A stretch of 64,000 nucleotides of DNA from assembly GCA_963971285.1 (NCBI GenBank), contig OZ020255.1:5022001-5086000 (forward strand), in the 5' to 3' direction. Under the pieces are notes generated by a model that searched no databases, was not told the origin of the DNA, and saw only the letters and a program-made list of their open reading frames with translations. Within the stretch, counting starts at the first letter, position 1; each line of letters begins with the position of its first letter. A program made the position numbers and the translations under genes. Of this stretch, positions 12,401-27,400 are shown in pieces. This DNA comes from Astropecten irregularis (Eukaryota > Echinodermata > Asteroidea > Paxillosida > Astropectinidae).

Positions 12401-15400
12401 TTCATATTGACAACATTCTCTGTTTTTGTATTAAGATATGGACTGTAAAAATATATCTTTAAAAGGTAGCTGGTACCTTAGGGAAACATCGAAAAGTATC
12501 CCTTAGTCCCTACGTCTCCCTAATGTCCACTTTAAGATGCTAACGTGTCTCCCTAATACTCCATTTGGTTTTGGTGTAACTGTGTTCTTACGAGAAACAT
12601 TTAACTAAACGTATCCTTTTCGTACTTCGAAATTTAGTAGAAATTCACACATCTATTTGGAAATAATATTTCAAAATTTACTTACAGCATAGGTCTTGAG
12701 ATCGCCATTTTATGCAGATGTTCATTTCGCTGCAGTCGCTTGCGTAGCTACTGATTGCCTCACAAATACATTCACAATCACCACCACGGTCGCAACCACA
12801 TCCATCATAAACGCAGCTATCGAAATAGGGCTGAGGGTCAATCTAAGGAGAGATAAAAGAAGAGGCAGCCATGTTGTTCTTAATTCAATCAACTAAAAAT
12901 GCATAAGCAACTCTTAATAATGATGAACACTTATAATGCGTCGGTATCCGCCAAGCATGACGCTCATGGCGCATATCAATTATTATCCCTGGGGTCGATT
13001 TTACGAAGCCATCGATCGTAACTCGAGTTACGAAGGATAACCCATCGTACTGGACCTATATCACGTAGGGATTCAATACATCAAAAGTCCTACGATTGAT
13101 AGTAAGTTACGTTGAAATCGAGCCATAATTTACATTCCTGAAACCATCTTAACTCCTTGGGGAGTATACAGCCCTGGCTGCCGTATACAGCGCACATAGG
13201 CTCATCAAACCACAAAGCCATATCTACTCTCGCAGGTACCCATTTACACATGTGTGAAGGGGAGCAATATGTGATAAAGCATCTTGCCCAAGGACGCAAG
13301 CACCACTAGCCTCTGGCTGGATTCGAACCCACAATCCACGATGAAGAATAACCACAAGACTTTGAGTTGAAAACGCCAGAAAAATAGGCCACTACAGCTC
13401 TCCACAACTCTTTAAAAAGGCCTAAATTTTTTTCTAAAGTGAACATGATGAGTTCAATGTTTACTCTCGTAATTTTAATGTCTCACTATGTTTATTAATG
13501 TACTTTTGTTGACCTTTTCCATTTTCCAAATTTTATTTGGTCGAACTTGTTTCTCCGTGAACTATTTGTGTGAATTGTTAGGCAAAATCTTGGTAGTTTA
13601 TCATCATTGATTAAAATGTGCTTCGCTTTTGCCATTTTCGTCATTTTGATTCTAAGAATAAATGCCGTGACATTATGCAGTTAAACAATTTCCTTCTTTT
13701 ATATTTTGGAGGAACAGGTGCGATAGTTTATCGCCTTTTAAACTGCATGGTTATTAAAGGTGTATTGTAATCAAAACACATCTGAAGCTAAATACATCTG
13801 TATTGTTACAAAACTCAACCTGTCTATCTTTATTTGCGAAAAAAATATTGTATATAGAAAAATTTGGTATTTTAGACCCGTAATTTATCACCCCCTTCTC
13901 GCGACGAATAACCTTGCTTACGTCACTTGCAGAACACCACACAGTATACTGTGGTGGGAGCCTATACTAGTTCTGTACTGGTAGGTGACGTCACAAGGTA
14001 TTGTTGCGTGGATCTGTTCAAAGGGCGGCTTTGTTGAGGGGCGGGACATGCATGTATCGATTTTGTCACGTCTTCGTCAAAATCAAGCACTTACATACAA
14101 ATATAAATTTATATTGTCATTAATTGTGTATTAAGCAATATTTTTGAAGCACTTTCATCCCTTTCCCAAATTTGACTACAGTATACCTTTAATGGTGTGT
14201 ATTAACTGATACAAGTCCACGGTGTTGATTGCATAATAGTCGGTGATGATAAGTTAGTGTATGCCAGTGCATAATGTGTATAATAACTTTGATTATGCAT
14301 TGTACTGATACTAAAAACTTACCAAACCATGACAACTACGAAAGACATCACTTTTGATGATTGCGCATTTATATTCTGCCCATTCTTTTCGCCCCGGGGA
14401 GTGGTCACAAGGATGGGGAATTTCAGGAACTTTGGGACAATAGAAACGAGCTTTCCAACTGTGACCGAAGATTCTCGACGTAGCCTCAACCTCGCGAGAT
14501 CTCGTGAAGAAGTCGTTGCTCGAGTCGCCGTTAAAATCCCCACAGAGTCCACACAACTTGCCCTTGTATCTCGGTTTCAACTTGACAATGACTGATGTCT
14601 TACGATTCCACTTCACTGTAAGACCTTCAGAATACAAAAACACATTAACATGATTTATTGGCGTTCTTGCTGCTGCTGTTGTTTTGGTTGTTATTGTTGA
14701 TGTTGTTGAAGACGTTTTGATTGCACGTAAACGGAACGGAACGATAGTTGAAATATTCCATACTCCAACAACAACGGCACGAATATTGGTGTCGATCCGG
14801 GGTGGAGGTGGGGTACATCCCCCCTGTTTTTGAGGTGGGGGATGGCGTGTATTATCATATCCCCCCCCCCCCCCCAATATTTCGAGGTTTCATGTCATTT
14901 TATACCGACAAACTATCTGAAGTACTAACTAAATACTGAACAAAATAACATGCTTGGAATGTAGAAAGACAATAATGAATAACATTTTACTTATTCACAC
15001 TCCTCTTTCTTATTATACATTGATAATCTTGATTATCTAGTTTGTGAAGCGTGAGAGAGAATTAAGCGAGAAGAAAGCGAAGAGATGTGCCCCATTTTGT
15101 TATAAGCAGAAGTGAATTTATTCTGTGTTTCATTCTTCTGAATATCGTTTCTTGTTGAGTCCCTCGCATCACACCGAATCACAATCATCCCCCAAATCAT
15201 GAAAAGAAATTGACCACCTATGGGTATGAATACACATAATCGATGTTTGTGTTAAAATGTTAAATTGTAATGCTTACCTAATTCCTTTACTCTGACGATG
15301 ACGTAGTATCCGCTTTTAATGATGTATTTATACATCTGGCTTCTGTAAAAAGTAAGTTTGGGCTCTGAACCTCGCACCAGGTCGACGTCAGCATCTCGTG

Positions 15401-18400
15401 TTCTTATTTTGACCGCCCTTGTGCACGTCACCCCTCCTGATCCACAGGGAACACTTTCAACGTACACCAAGAAAGAACCACTTGCTCCCCAACACACGTC
15501 AGTGGACAAGACGTAAGCGCAATTTCCTAGGAAGACAATTGTTTCATACCAAATTGTAATCTTGAAAGATACGCTATTATACTATTCCACACAAGCTACG
15601 AATCCCACGATTCGTAACGAATTGATAACGTTTAGGATTCGTGAGGGTTCGGATCTATTTGGTAGGAAAGTTTTCAGGGATATACATGTATACTACTATT
15701 TACCAGACCCAATTCAAAGTAATTTCATACTTTGGGTTTTTATCAAAGAAATACAGATTCATGGCCAAAAATACCAAGACAGATACGGTGTCTGTGTCAT
15801 CTGTGAAAATTTCAGTCCCATATATACGTTCCCCACTTTTTTAAGAAAACAGTGACAAACAGCCACAGTATTTCGTTTCTCTTTTATATTTGAATTTTTA
15901 ATACATCAAAAAGATTTTCGGTCGTTGTTTTACTAATTTCTGGATAAATACACCATTTCAGGCGGAAAAAAATTACGGTATGTTTCTACCACCATCATCT
16001 TCATACCCTGTAAGTTATACGTAAATCTTTAAACATTTCTGTTTTAGTTTTTCTTCCCAAAGTATTATACTACCTTTAATACGAATGTACGAGCGTCAAA
16101 AATCACTAATGAATCAACTAATGCCCCCCTGCCCACACAGGCTAATAGACGAATCTCACGAATTGCCACGAATAGATCAAATTTAGGATTCGTGAGGATT
16201 CGGTTCTATTCGGCTTAAATTACTTAAATTTTTGTCAAACAAAGAAATACAGATTCATGGGCAAAAGTATCCAGGAAGATACAGTAACAGTCATCTGTGA
16301 AAAGTTCAGTCTCATGCGGTGCCCACTTTGTGTGAAACAGCGAAAAACGCCCACAGTATTTCTTAAGTCTTCTCTTTTATTTGTGATGTTTGAGAGATCA
16401 AACATTATGTTTGTCACTGGAATTTTACTCTTTTCTGGATACATACAGCATTTCAGGTTGCAAAATGTCAACTGTATGTGATTACTATCACCATCTTTAT
16501 ACGCTGTAAGTTATCGGTAAATATTTGAAGATTTCTGCTTCTGATATGCTACCAAAGTATGATAGTGCCTTTAACGTACAAATATGAAAGTGTGCTCGAA
16601 AATATCGATTGGCATAATGTGTTATAAAGAGCTTAATGCTTTCAGAACCACAGAGGGATAATTAACATGATGCATGCAAACCGTCTTGCAATTTTCTACT
16701 TACCTTGAAAAGTGTACTTTTTCCCGTCAAATGTTCTAAAATGTGGATCTCCACTCGTTCTGCAAGTACCTAACAACAAAACGATGATTGGATAAATAAT
16801 TAATCACCATTCGAATAAGCTATCGAAATATGTTGCGGCTATTGTTAGCTAAGGTGGAAACTATTGAAAAGTGGACACAGAAACACAGACTGGAGCGGGA
16901 TGCGCTTCGTTGGCGTCCGTAATAGTCAATTTTTTGTTCATTTGGCATTCAGAAACCTTGAAACCACGTGCATACCGCTATATCCCAAGGATAATTTAAT
17001 CAATACGCGCAACATTTAACAATGCTGCAACCTATATAAAATGGTACATGGGGGATCACTCAAAGAGAAACTCACTGGATTAATTTTAAGTCGTTGAACA
17101 AAGATTTAGATTCATGATAATAGTTTACTGACCTGGGCATTCTTTTGTCTTACAAGTGTAAGTTCCAGAATGACGGCATTTGCTGAAAAGAAACATTTAG
17201 ATAAATAGAAAAGTGAACAAAGAAAAATTTACTGGAGCGGGATTCGAACCAGGGACCTCCTAAATACCGTACAGGCGCTCTACCAACTGAGCCATCCAGC
17301 CCTACTTTGGTGGTGACCCCAATAGTCAATTATCTTTGTTCGTTGGGCAGTCAGTTTCCCTTGTGGTTGTTTGGTGATTATTTAGATAAATAGATAGATA
17401 AACTGATAGATACATGTAATCATTTTCCCTTACGCACGCATTCAGGATACAAAATGTGTTGGATGCTTTCACTGTAGACAAACCAAATGCAACGTTTCGA
17501 CTAGCATGCTCTAGTCTTCATTGTGGGACCAGAGGACTAGAACAGGCTAGTCGAAACGTCGACTCCTTACGAGAAGTGCGAACGGTATAGAAGTGTGGAA
17601 GTGCGAACGATTCTAAACATGGTGTTTCCGCAAACCGATCCACATGCCTTAAATCTTTCTTACTCACCATTTGTTGCACTGTTTCCAGAACACTTCACCT
17701 TTGTTGTAGCTTCTGCCTCCATAGTAACAGGGACAGTCAGTCTCCGGTGTGCAATTACCGTTGTCGTCGCGCACCTTACCCTCTGGGCAACCACACCCCG
17801 CGGTGCATGGTACTTTCTTGCAGGGTAAATGAAGTGTCTCGCAACGACGTTCACACTCGACACACTTTAATTCGACCAGCCCTTGGGCGCAATCGAGGGC
17901 GGCTATCAGGATGAACAGAAAATGAAAAAAAAAATTGGGGATTCATCTTTAAACCGTGATCAAACTAAAACTTGATCTCCCAAAGACAAGCGGTGCAACA
18001 AGTCAATGGGAATACATTAATAAACCCAATTGATTTGTGCACAAAAAGTTGATTTGTTTTATAGGTTTTCTAACAGACCTTTTCCGCCTCGATTGGTTTT
18101 ATTGTGCCGAATAAGTTTCTTTCTGGTGGTGTTATTTTTTGCCAAATTACTATTGGTCAAGTTTGTCTCTTAATGTTTTCATGGTTTTTTGTCATATTTT
18201 TTTCTGTTGGTTCCCTGCTTGAGTATGCATGAAAATCCTCCATTTTGCAAAGCCATTCAAAGGAAAATCAAATGCTGGTTTGAAACCAAAATAAGACTTG
18301 CCATTCATTATCTGTCAGTAAATTCTCTCTATGAAAGCAATGAAATAACCTGACTGACAAAAAAGCACCACATGAACCATTTAAATATTGATATGTCTAC

Positions 18401-21400
18401 TTACCTCCACAAATATTATCTACGCATTTAGCAGTTCCGTGTCTACATGTGCTACGAAAGACATAAAACAAAAACGAAAATGTTGTGCCATTTAGTTAGT
18501 TGATATGAATTAATGGGTTATTCAATGGGCAATCAGTGGATATTGGTTCTATAGACGTTCATTTCACCTTTGTCATTTTGTCCGAAACAGCAATACAATT
18601 TTTAATCCATGTCTCTATGCGAAGTAACTCATATCTTTGTGTTATAAGTTAAGGGACATAAGGGAGATAGTTAATTTAGAAATCGTTCATCAAACAGAAA
18701 TTAGCCGTGAACAGCTCTCGTGCAATCTACCAGATACTTCGCTGTGCATACATTGTGAATAAAAATGTACAATTTATGTAAAACTACAAACAATGGTATG
18801 GAAAGTTTGATAAAATAATTTGAAAGAAAGTACGAAACACTGCAATGTTTTCAAGTCAAATTCTGCCAAGTCAAGTCGCAAGTCATTTTTTCTCAAGTCA
18901 AGTCTCGAGTCATTTTGTTCCAAGTTGAGTCAAGTCGCAAGTCATTGGAGTCATTGGTGACTCGAGTCGGACTCGAGTCCAAATCACTGTCTCCAGTCAA
19001 AAACTCTGCTTTAGCATAATGTGATAACCACACATTTAATAACATGGCTACATATTATGACTGCATTCCAAATTTAGAACAGTGAATTGTATTAAAGGGA
19101 GCATATTGGATTTGCAGAGATGTGCGTTTTGGCTGAATTTGGTACTTAAACAGAAGTGAAGGTCTTAAACTTCCTTACAGACGTTGTTTCATGTACCTTT
19201 TTACACTTTCTTCATCTGGATAGCAGAAATACGCCCGAAATAATCTTGCCCCCTCCGAATCCTTCACAGTTACACCACGCTTTCGAAATAGCTTTCCGCA
19301 CTAATGACGTCACACCATACATGCACGCGCACACATACCCCCACTCACCAAACGTTTGCAAGGCCAGTTGCAATGTTTGTCTGAGGTTCGGTGCTATTTT
19401 AGCGTTAGTGCGCAGTCCTATACTGCGTTCGGAGAAACGATCTTTTTAAAAGACACTTAATCTTAATTTCCTTGAAAACCCCAGCATCTGACGAACCACG
19501 ATTCCCCATGGTGACTGTTTGCACTGTTTACGAACTGTCGAATAAATTTTCTGTCTCAAACTCGATATTTTTGGGGAGGCCTCGCAAATCCTGAACGCTG
19601 CCTTTAAAGGTGATCTTACCATTCATTGCATCCACTCTTCCATACTTGTCCAGGTCTGTAGATGTATCCGTTGACATGGCATGGACATTGCGACACGGGT
19701 ATACATTGATTATCAAACTGATCTCCCAACATCTGAAAATGAGAGAAAGAGAGTGTTATACACGTCAACGGATATCTTGAAATATCTTTAATTCATTAAA
19801 GGTAATATCATACTTTGGTTTTTGTCAAAGAAATACAGATCCATGGGCAAATATATCAACACAGATACAGTAACAGTCATTTATGAAAATGTCAGTCCCA
19901 TATGGTGCCCGCTTTTTGAGAAAACAGTGGAAAACGGCCACAGTATTTCTTAAGTATTTTCTCTATTATTTGTTATCTTTAAAAGATCAGAAATCATTTG
20001 GGTCCCTGGTTTTACTCGTTTCTGGATAAATACAGCATTTCAGGCCGAAATGTTTTAACGGTATGTTTCTACCATCACCATCTTCATACCCTGTAAGTTA
20101 TAGGTAAATCTGTGAAGAGTTATGTTTTGGTATGCTATACCAAAGTATGATTCTGCCTTTAAGTGAAAATTCGTTTTCCTCTGGTGGTATTTCTAGGAAT
20201 AAATAATTTAGCTTTTATCCAATGTCACATCTTTCTTAAACCTCTATATCTGGTCAATAGTTATCGTTTATCTCAAAAATGAATGTCAATTAATCTCCCC
20301 AGTTGCATTAAAGGTATAGTATCATACTTTGGTAAGAGACCAAAACAGAAATATTAACAGATTTACGTATAATTTACAGAGTATGAAAATGGTGGTGGTA
20401 GAAACATACCGTTGAAATCTTTCCGCCTCGGTTCTACGTGGGGGGGGGGGGGGTCTGAGGGGCTGTAGCCCCCCCCCCCCCCCCCCCAAAAAAAATGGAT
20501 TTTTTTCAGTTATTAAGCGCCAATTACATAAAAAACGCGTTGTGTGGCCAATAATATGCATGTTTTTCGACCCCTACTAAGACATAGCAGAAGCGAGTGT
20601 CAGAAGAACCCAAAATATTGGGTCTTCTAGGCCCCCCCCACCCCCCCCCCCCCAAAAAAAATAATGGCTCTTCTAGCCCCCAAAAAATTTTAGCTCTAGA
20701 ACCGCGCCTGGTGTATTTATCCAGAAATTAGTAAAACGACGACCGAAAATCGTTTTGATCTTTTAAAAGATCAAAAATAAAAGAGAAAAGACTTCAGAAA
20801 TACTGTGGCTTTTTTCACTGTTTTCTCAAAAAGTGGGCAACGTATGGGACTGAAATTTTCACAGGTGACTGTTATTGTACCTGCTGTGGTATTTTTGCCC
20901 ATGAATCTGTATTTCTGTGATACAAACCAAAGTATGATACTACCTTTAAACATCTTAAATTGAGGTCTCACCCTGAGAGGCGAATTTTGCCAACATTTTT
21001 AATTCAAACTAGTTTGACAGAATGCATTGGGCGATGCAAATACTACACCCATTTGAGTCCACGCAAATAAAGCCCATACCTGTCCCTGTGGGCACTGGCA
21101 ACCCTGGATGCATTCTTCTTGACAATCATCATTTCCAAGATCTCTACAGGAAACCGCACACTTGGAACCGCACTCATTGTACACCATGTTTCCTGGACAA
21201 TCAATAGCTGCATGTGGAAAAAAGAACGTGATAATGACACATTTTATCCACAGCTGGATATGATAAGGTCTCCCTTAAAGGTCTGCTGTAATCCAAACTC
21301 ATATGAAGTTAAATACATCTGTATATTGTCATATAACTCAACCTGTCTATCATTGTTTGTGCTAAAAAAAATATTGTATAAGGGGAAAAGGATGCATTTT

Positions 21401-24400
21401 AGAACCATAATTTAGCACCCCAATTTTTGCGATGAAAATTCTTGCTTACGTCACATGCAGAACGCCACGCAGTATACTGTGGTGCGAGCCTGTTCTAGTT
21501 CTGTAGGTGACATCACTCGCTATTGTTGCGTGGATCAGTTCCAAGGGGGACCTTTTGGGGGACGGGGCATACATGTACATGTACTGATTTTGTAAGTTTT
21601 TGTTCAAAAGTAAGCACTAACATAAACATATGAATTTATATAGTGATTAAGTTTGTATTAGGCCCTAAGCAATAATTTGAAAGCACATTTACTGTGATTA
21701 CAGTAAACCTTTAGATAAATTTCCAGCACACTTCATTTTACCTATACAGTAATTCGAGCAGAAGGTTTTGAATGGCGCCCTCTTTTGATTAAAACAGGAA
21801 ACTGCGGTGGTGTTTGTATAATAATTTGCACACCGCCAATCATCTTTTATTGAAATCTGGGAAGGTGGAAAACTAATCAGGGGTTTTTTTTTTACTGATT
21901 TCTTAATAAATACACCATTTCAGGCGAAACAATTTTAACGGTAGATTTCTACCAGCACCATCTTCATACCCTTAAAGTTATACGTAAATCTGTGAACATT
22001 TCTGTTTTGGTTTCTTACCAAAGTATGATACTACCTTTAATCAATATAGAGGGCGCCATTCAAAACCGTGTACTCGGATTATTGTACAGTATATACTCAC
22101 GGCAGAGATGTGGACTCCTCCAGTTAATCACTCTATCAACTTTAGCGCACTCTAGAGCATAGGCGGCTAACGCCAAACACTCAGCTCCTTTTCCAGCCGC
22201 ACAGAAGTCCATCTGACATTGTACCAGAAATGGCGCCACGTCCACCCACGAATGGCAATGAGCAAATGGCTCCTGCTTAAGAATATCACAGGCTTCTATA
22301 GCTTCTTTTTTATTTTGATATTCAACGCTGCACTCGTCCATTCTGTGGGTAGGGGTCTCGTGGCACATGAATTTCACGTTCCACTTCGGGGCGAACTCTT
22401 TCACGAGTACCACAGAAGCACCGTCGGGCCTTTGGAAGTCGTCTTCGGGAACTTTATTGAAGTCTCCACAAAGTCCGTGCAGCTAGAGAAAAATACGAAC
22501 GAGATTCAAAATTATGCTGGCAGGTCATTGACATTGTTTGTTTTGATAGTTGAAGCTGTGTGTGGTCACACTTTTAAAGTAAAGGCTTGGCACCAAAGCC
22601 GAGCAGAACCGAACTGAGCCGAACCGAGCCGAACAAACAATGTAATGCAAAGAACTGTTCGGCAAATAAGATGTACCACAAATATTAAAATACCATCGTT
22701 TCAACACACAAAATCGTGACACAGATGGATTGTGCTATTAAAAATAAGTCCATTTTACTTTGTTCATCTTTCAATGATTTAAAAATTCAGTAAGTTTCCC
22801 TTGGGATTATTTTTTTTTTGTGAATAAATAAAAAGATACATACACGAAAGAGCTGATTTGTTGTTAGTTCTATAATTACAAATGGTGTATTTGGGAGACA
22901 CGTTAGCATCTAAAAGTGGACTTAGGGAGACTTTTCGATATCTCCCTAAGGTACCAGCTACATTTTAGAGACATATTTTTAATGTTCATATTTTAATAGA
23001 AGAGAGATTGCTCTCAATATGAACATATGTCAATTTTCAGTTCATTGGTTTGGAGGATGTTTAAAAGTAGGTAAGTAAAGTTTGTGCACGACCCTATGGG
23101 AAAGTCTCCCTAAGGTCCCATCCTCGGTTATTATTTTTAAGTACTAATCATTCTGAGAATGGAAGTTTGCCTGATGCCAACATTTCTAAAAGAAACGTTC
23201 GTTCAGTCTCCAAAATGAACACAAAAAAGCGGAATGTATTCATGGAAATGTTCCAGCGAACCCCAAATCCGGTATCTCAAGGTTTAAAAACATAAATGTT
23301 TGTCATGTTTTACATATTTGTTAACGGCACAAATAGATTTACAATTTTACTATACCTTGCCACGCCATTCCACACTCGCGGTTATATAGATGCGGTTGTC
23401 CTCGGCTAACAGTATGTCTATTCCTAAATTTGGCAAAGACACACTCAGAAACGTAGATGAGAGATGCTCAATGGAGATCGAACTGTCCCCTTCGATTTTG
23501 TGGTACGGTCCATTCCGTTCTTCTTCTGGGTGATTGGGTTTGAATACAAGAATTGGTCCGACAAATGAAGGTCTGCCATGAATGGAAAAAAAAAACAAGA
23601 ATGCATATTAATTAGAAATCTTTGATACATATATGAAAACTCATTTTGGGGCGCTGCGTATAACTTGAGGTCGGATTGGGCGAATTCTCGAATATTCCAT
23701 CCAATATAGCAAATGTAGGTCGCCGGTTCGAATCCCGCTCACGGTCAATTTTTCTTTGTTCACTTTTTAATGACTTTACATTCAGTCAGTTCCCCTTGTA
23801 GTTATTTGGTGATTTGGTGATTTGATTAAATAACTGTAAATCTGATAACTGTTAACTGTAAATTAAACTGTTTATGCTATAGCAACACATGCATCAAGTG
23901 TTATTTGATTTTTAACCACTGCGCATAGCAAATGGTGCATGCACGGGCGATTCAGAAAAGTGCGCCACCATGAGTTTGCAACACGTTGGCCAATCACAAG
24001 TCGCGGAATTAATTTGGTCGACCAACTGCGCATGTGGAAATATGCGCAGTTTGTCGACATAATCATTTGTTGCAAACTCATGGCGGCGCATTAACAGTGG
24101 ATCGCCCGTGTTTTTAAGTGAAACTTACACATATGTCGTGCCGTCCGCCACTGTAACGCTGATTGTCGGTGTACAGCTTAAATGATCCCTTTCTTCACAT
24201 TTGGACGTGTCCATGTAGATGGTAAATGCTTTGCCTGCCGTGTTTTGTGCAAGCACATACTCACAATGCCCGTGGAAGTTGTACGTGTTGCCATCGAATG
24301 TTTTGTAGGAGTATCCTCCGAAGATGGTGCATGTTGGCGGGCATTCGTGGAGCGTGCAGTTTTGAAGCTCGCCTTGCACACAAATGCTGTTTTGGCAGTG

Positions 24401-27400
24401 GTTTAGTGGTTGTTGATGTTTTGGTGAAGGGCAAGTTAGATGTGAAAGTAACGTCGTTAATAATATTTGCAAACAAAAATTGTATCCGAATTAGGCTTGC
24501 CCTGCACCGACGTGGACTTTATTATCCATTTCCCGACCAAAATCATTAATTTTTCATGATTTACTGCGGTACCCGCCGCGATATTGGATTCGATTCACCC
24601 TACAGACCCCAGCTAGCTCGGTGGCCTAGCGGTATGGCATCTGCACTAGTAAGCAGAAGGTCGTAGGTTTGAATCCCACCTGAGCCACCACGTGATTTGT
24701 TCACTTGCACTCACAAGCACTGTATACAGTGCCCATCCACGTCGGTGAAGGGCAAGCCTAGTTTGCATTTTCCAACCAAAATCATTTAATATTCATGAAA
24801 ATTTGTATCGTTATCATTTTATGATAAACACATTATCTGCAAACCTTTGCGCTTTATTGAGTACAGGTTACTTATTTCAGCTTGGCTCAATTATCATGCT
24901 AATCAAGTAATCAACATATTGATTAGATTTGATATTACCAGCCAGACAAAAATGAAACACCTGCCAAACAATTCCACGCTTGAAAACGCACAGAAATCGA
25001 AATCAATTTATATGCATGGAAAATACTTTACGGGTATTGATTGGAAATGATTAATTTCAGTGAAGACAAGCTGACGAATTCGTTGAATATTAATGCATGC
25101 ATATTGGTGTAGACGGGAAAGGGCGGATGATATCCAGCCTAAAATGGCCTACTTTCTAATAACACTGTCAGAAAGTATATGCGTTATAAACTTTTGAAAT
25201 ATCTTGCCTAGTCGGGACAAGTATGTTATGCCAAACATGGCGAAGTTGCCTGAACTGAGACAGATTCGCAGATTTAATTAATGTAAATATTCAAAATTTG
25301 AAAGTTGAACGAGATAGGCAGCAAAAGTGGGGGCAATAATATTAGAGATCTCAAACGAAAAATTAAAGGAAAATTTAATTAAAACAACATTTGCCTTTTC
25401 AACAACTGTATTTCCGTAAGGTAAACGTCAGAAGTATTCAGTTTAAAGGTAATATCATACTTTGTTTTGTTTTTTTGTCAAAGAAATAGAGATTCATGGG
25501 CAAAGGTATCAAGAAAGATACAATAACTGTCATCTGTAAAAATTTCAGTCCCATACGGTGCCCACTTTTTGAGGAAACAGTGAAAAACAGCCACAGCATT
25601 TCTTAAGTCTTTTCTCTTTTATTGTTTATCTTTTAAGAGATCAAAACAAGATTTCCGGTCGTTGTTTTACTAATTTCTGGATAGATACCGGTACACCATT
25701 TCATTTTAATGGTATGTTTCTACCACCACCATCTTCATACCCTGTAAGTTATACGTAAATCTGTGGACGTTTCTGTTTTGGCTCCTTACCAAAGTATGAT
25801 ACTACCTTTAACAATTAAGAACGAATGAGTCAGCCTCTCCGACATTTTGATCTTTCAACAACTGTACTTTCGTAAGGTCAACACCAGAAGTATTGAATTT
25901 AAGAATATAACTTTACATAAACTCAATCTCAACGTTTTTTGTGTGTTATATCATGTGGTTATAACTTGAAGTGCAAAAGGTAAAAATTCGTTCTATTCCT
26001 GCACAAGACTGCAACGTTACAGCCCCAATGAAAGGACTGAAGCTTACCATTTGTTGCACTGGTCTCGCATGTAAGCACCCGCTGGGAATATCTCTTCAGC
26101 TTGAAGACAAGGGCAGTTCTCCTTATGAACACACATATTTCCATCAAAGTAGGTATCTAATTGATAGAAAAATATAGGTTGTGATTCAACAAATAATATA
26201 GCATTTAAAAACTAAGTATTTGAGACGCCGAATAACTGTTATTTAGGTTATATTCAGTATCACTGGCGACGTTGATTGGAAAAGTGTAAAAATATTTATG
26301 GCAATTATACATTGTTTCTTTTCACTACATAATGCTTTCTACTTGAAAATGTTTGACTTGTCTATCCAGGGTAGCTTTCAAACAGTGCAAGAAAGGGGGG
26401 TGCTTACAGACCGAAGGGTGATTTTTCCAAATTGTGGGCCTGGGGCTAATTTCATTGAGCTGCTTAAGCATGAAGTGTGCTTAAGCATGAAAAGTCTTCT
26501 TTGATCAAACATGATTATACCAACCAAATTTGCATGTGATGCTTTCTGCTTTGGATTCGGCCATTGCTTGCAGCGCATTACATTCACATTCATTTTGGTG
26601 ATTAAGCACATTTTGGTGTAGCATTAGGCACGTTCACACACACCAAAAAAGCTCGACTATTAGGGTCGCGATTTGGAGCGCGACCCAAATAGTCGAGCTT
26701 TTTGGTGTTTGTGTAAAAGTGCCTTTCTTGAAAGTGGCACTTGGTTACAGAGTCTGTGGTTACTCTTTCTTGAATAAATGTTTGCAATGTACCAGTGTCA
26801 TGCCTTGCAAGTTTGCGTGTTTAAATTTTTCGATGAAACAATTTATTTGGCATTTTTCAGCTATGTTTGTGTTTAATCATCTATTGGTATTGAACAACTG
26901 TTGTGTTATTCTGTGGGAAGACCATTACTCAAATTCAAAACCTCAGCACGTTGATAAAGGCAATTAAAATCTTCAGGCGTATTTAGTTTTCAAGTCACGC
27001 ATCATGACTGTCAGAGAAAATCAGATTTGCAAGATAAGACCGTACTTGGTGGGCACTGGCATCCAGGAACGCATTTGCTTTCACACTCCGGAGGAAAGAA
27101 TATATTTTCACAGGTCTCGGGGCATGCAGATCCACATTCTGTGTACTTCATTCCACCTGCACACTGCATAGCTGTAAAAGTAATTTACAAGCATTAACAT
27201 TAATTTGGGAAAGTATACCTTCAATGATGTGTAGATGTTTGCAATGGGTGGCTCGATCTTGGATATTTATACCTAATATTACTCATTAAAGGTATTATCA
27301 TACTTTGGTAAGAGACCAAAACAGAAATGTTCACAGATTTACCTATAACTTTCAGGGTATGAAGATGATGCTAGTAGAAACCTACTGTTACCTATTTCCG

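Noticed and set aside
13090-13299. Minus-strand open frame with Trp and Cys that might be a mucin exon
   Set aside because: It lies within a foldback element and a SINE type 3 copy matching 44868-45202, and no frame joins exons 21 and 22 through it.
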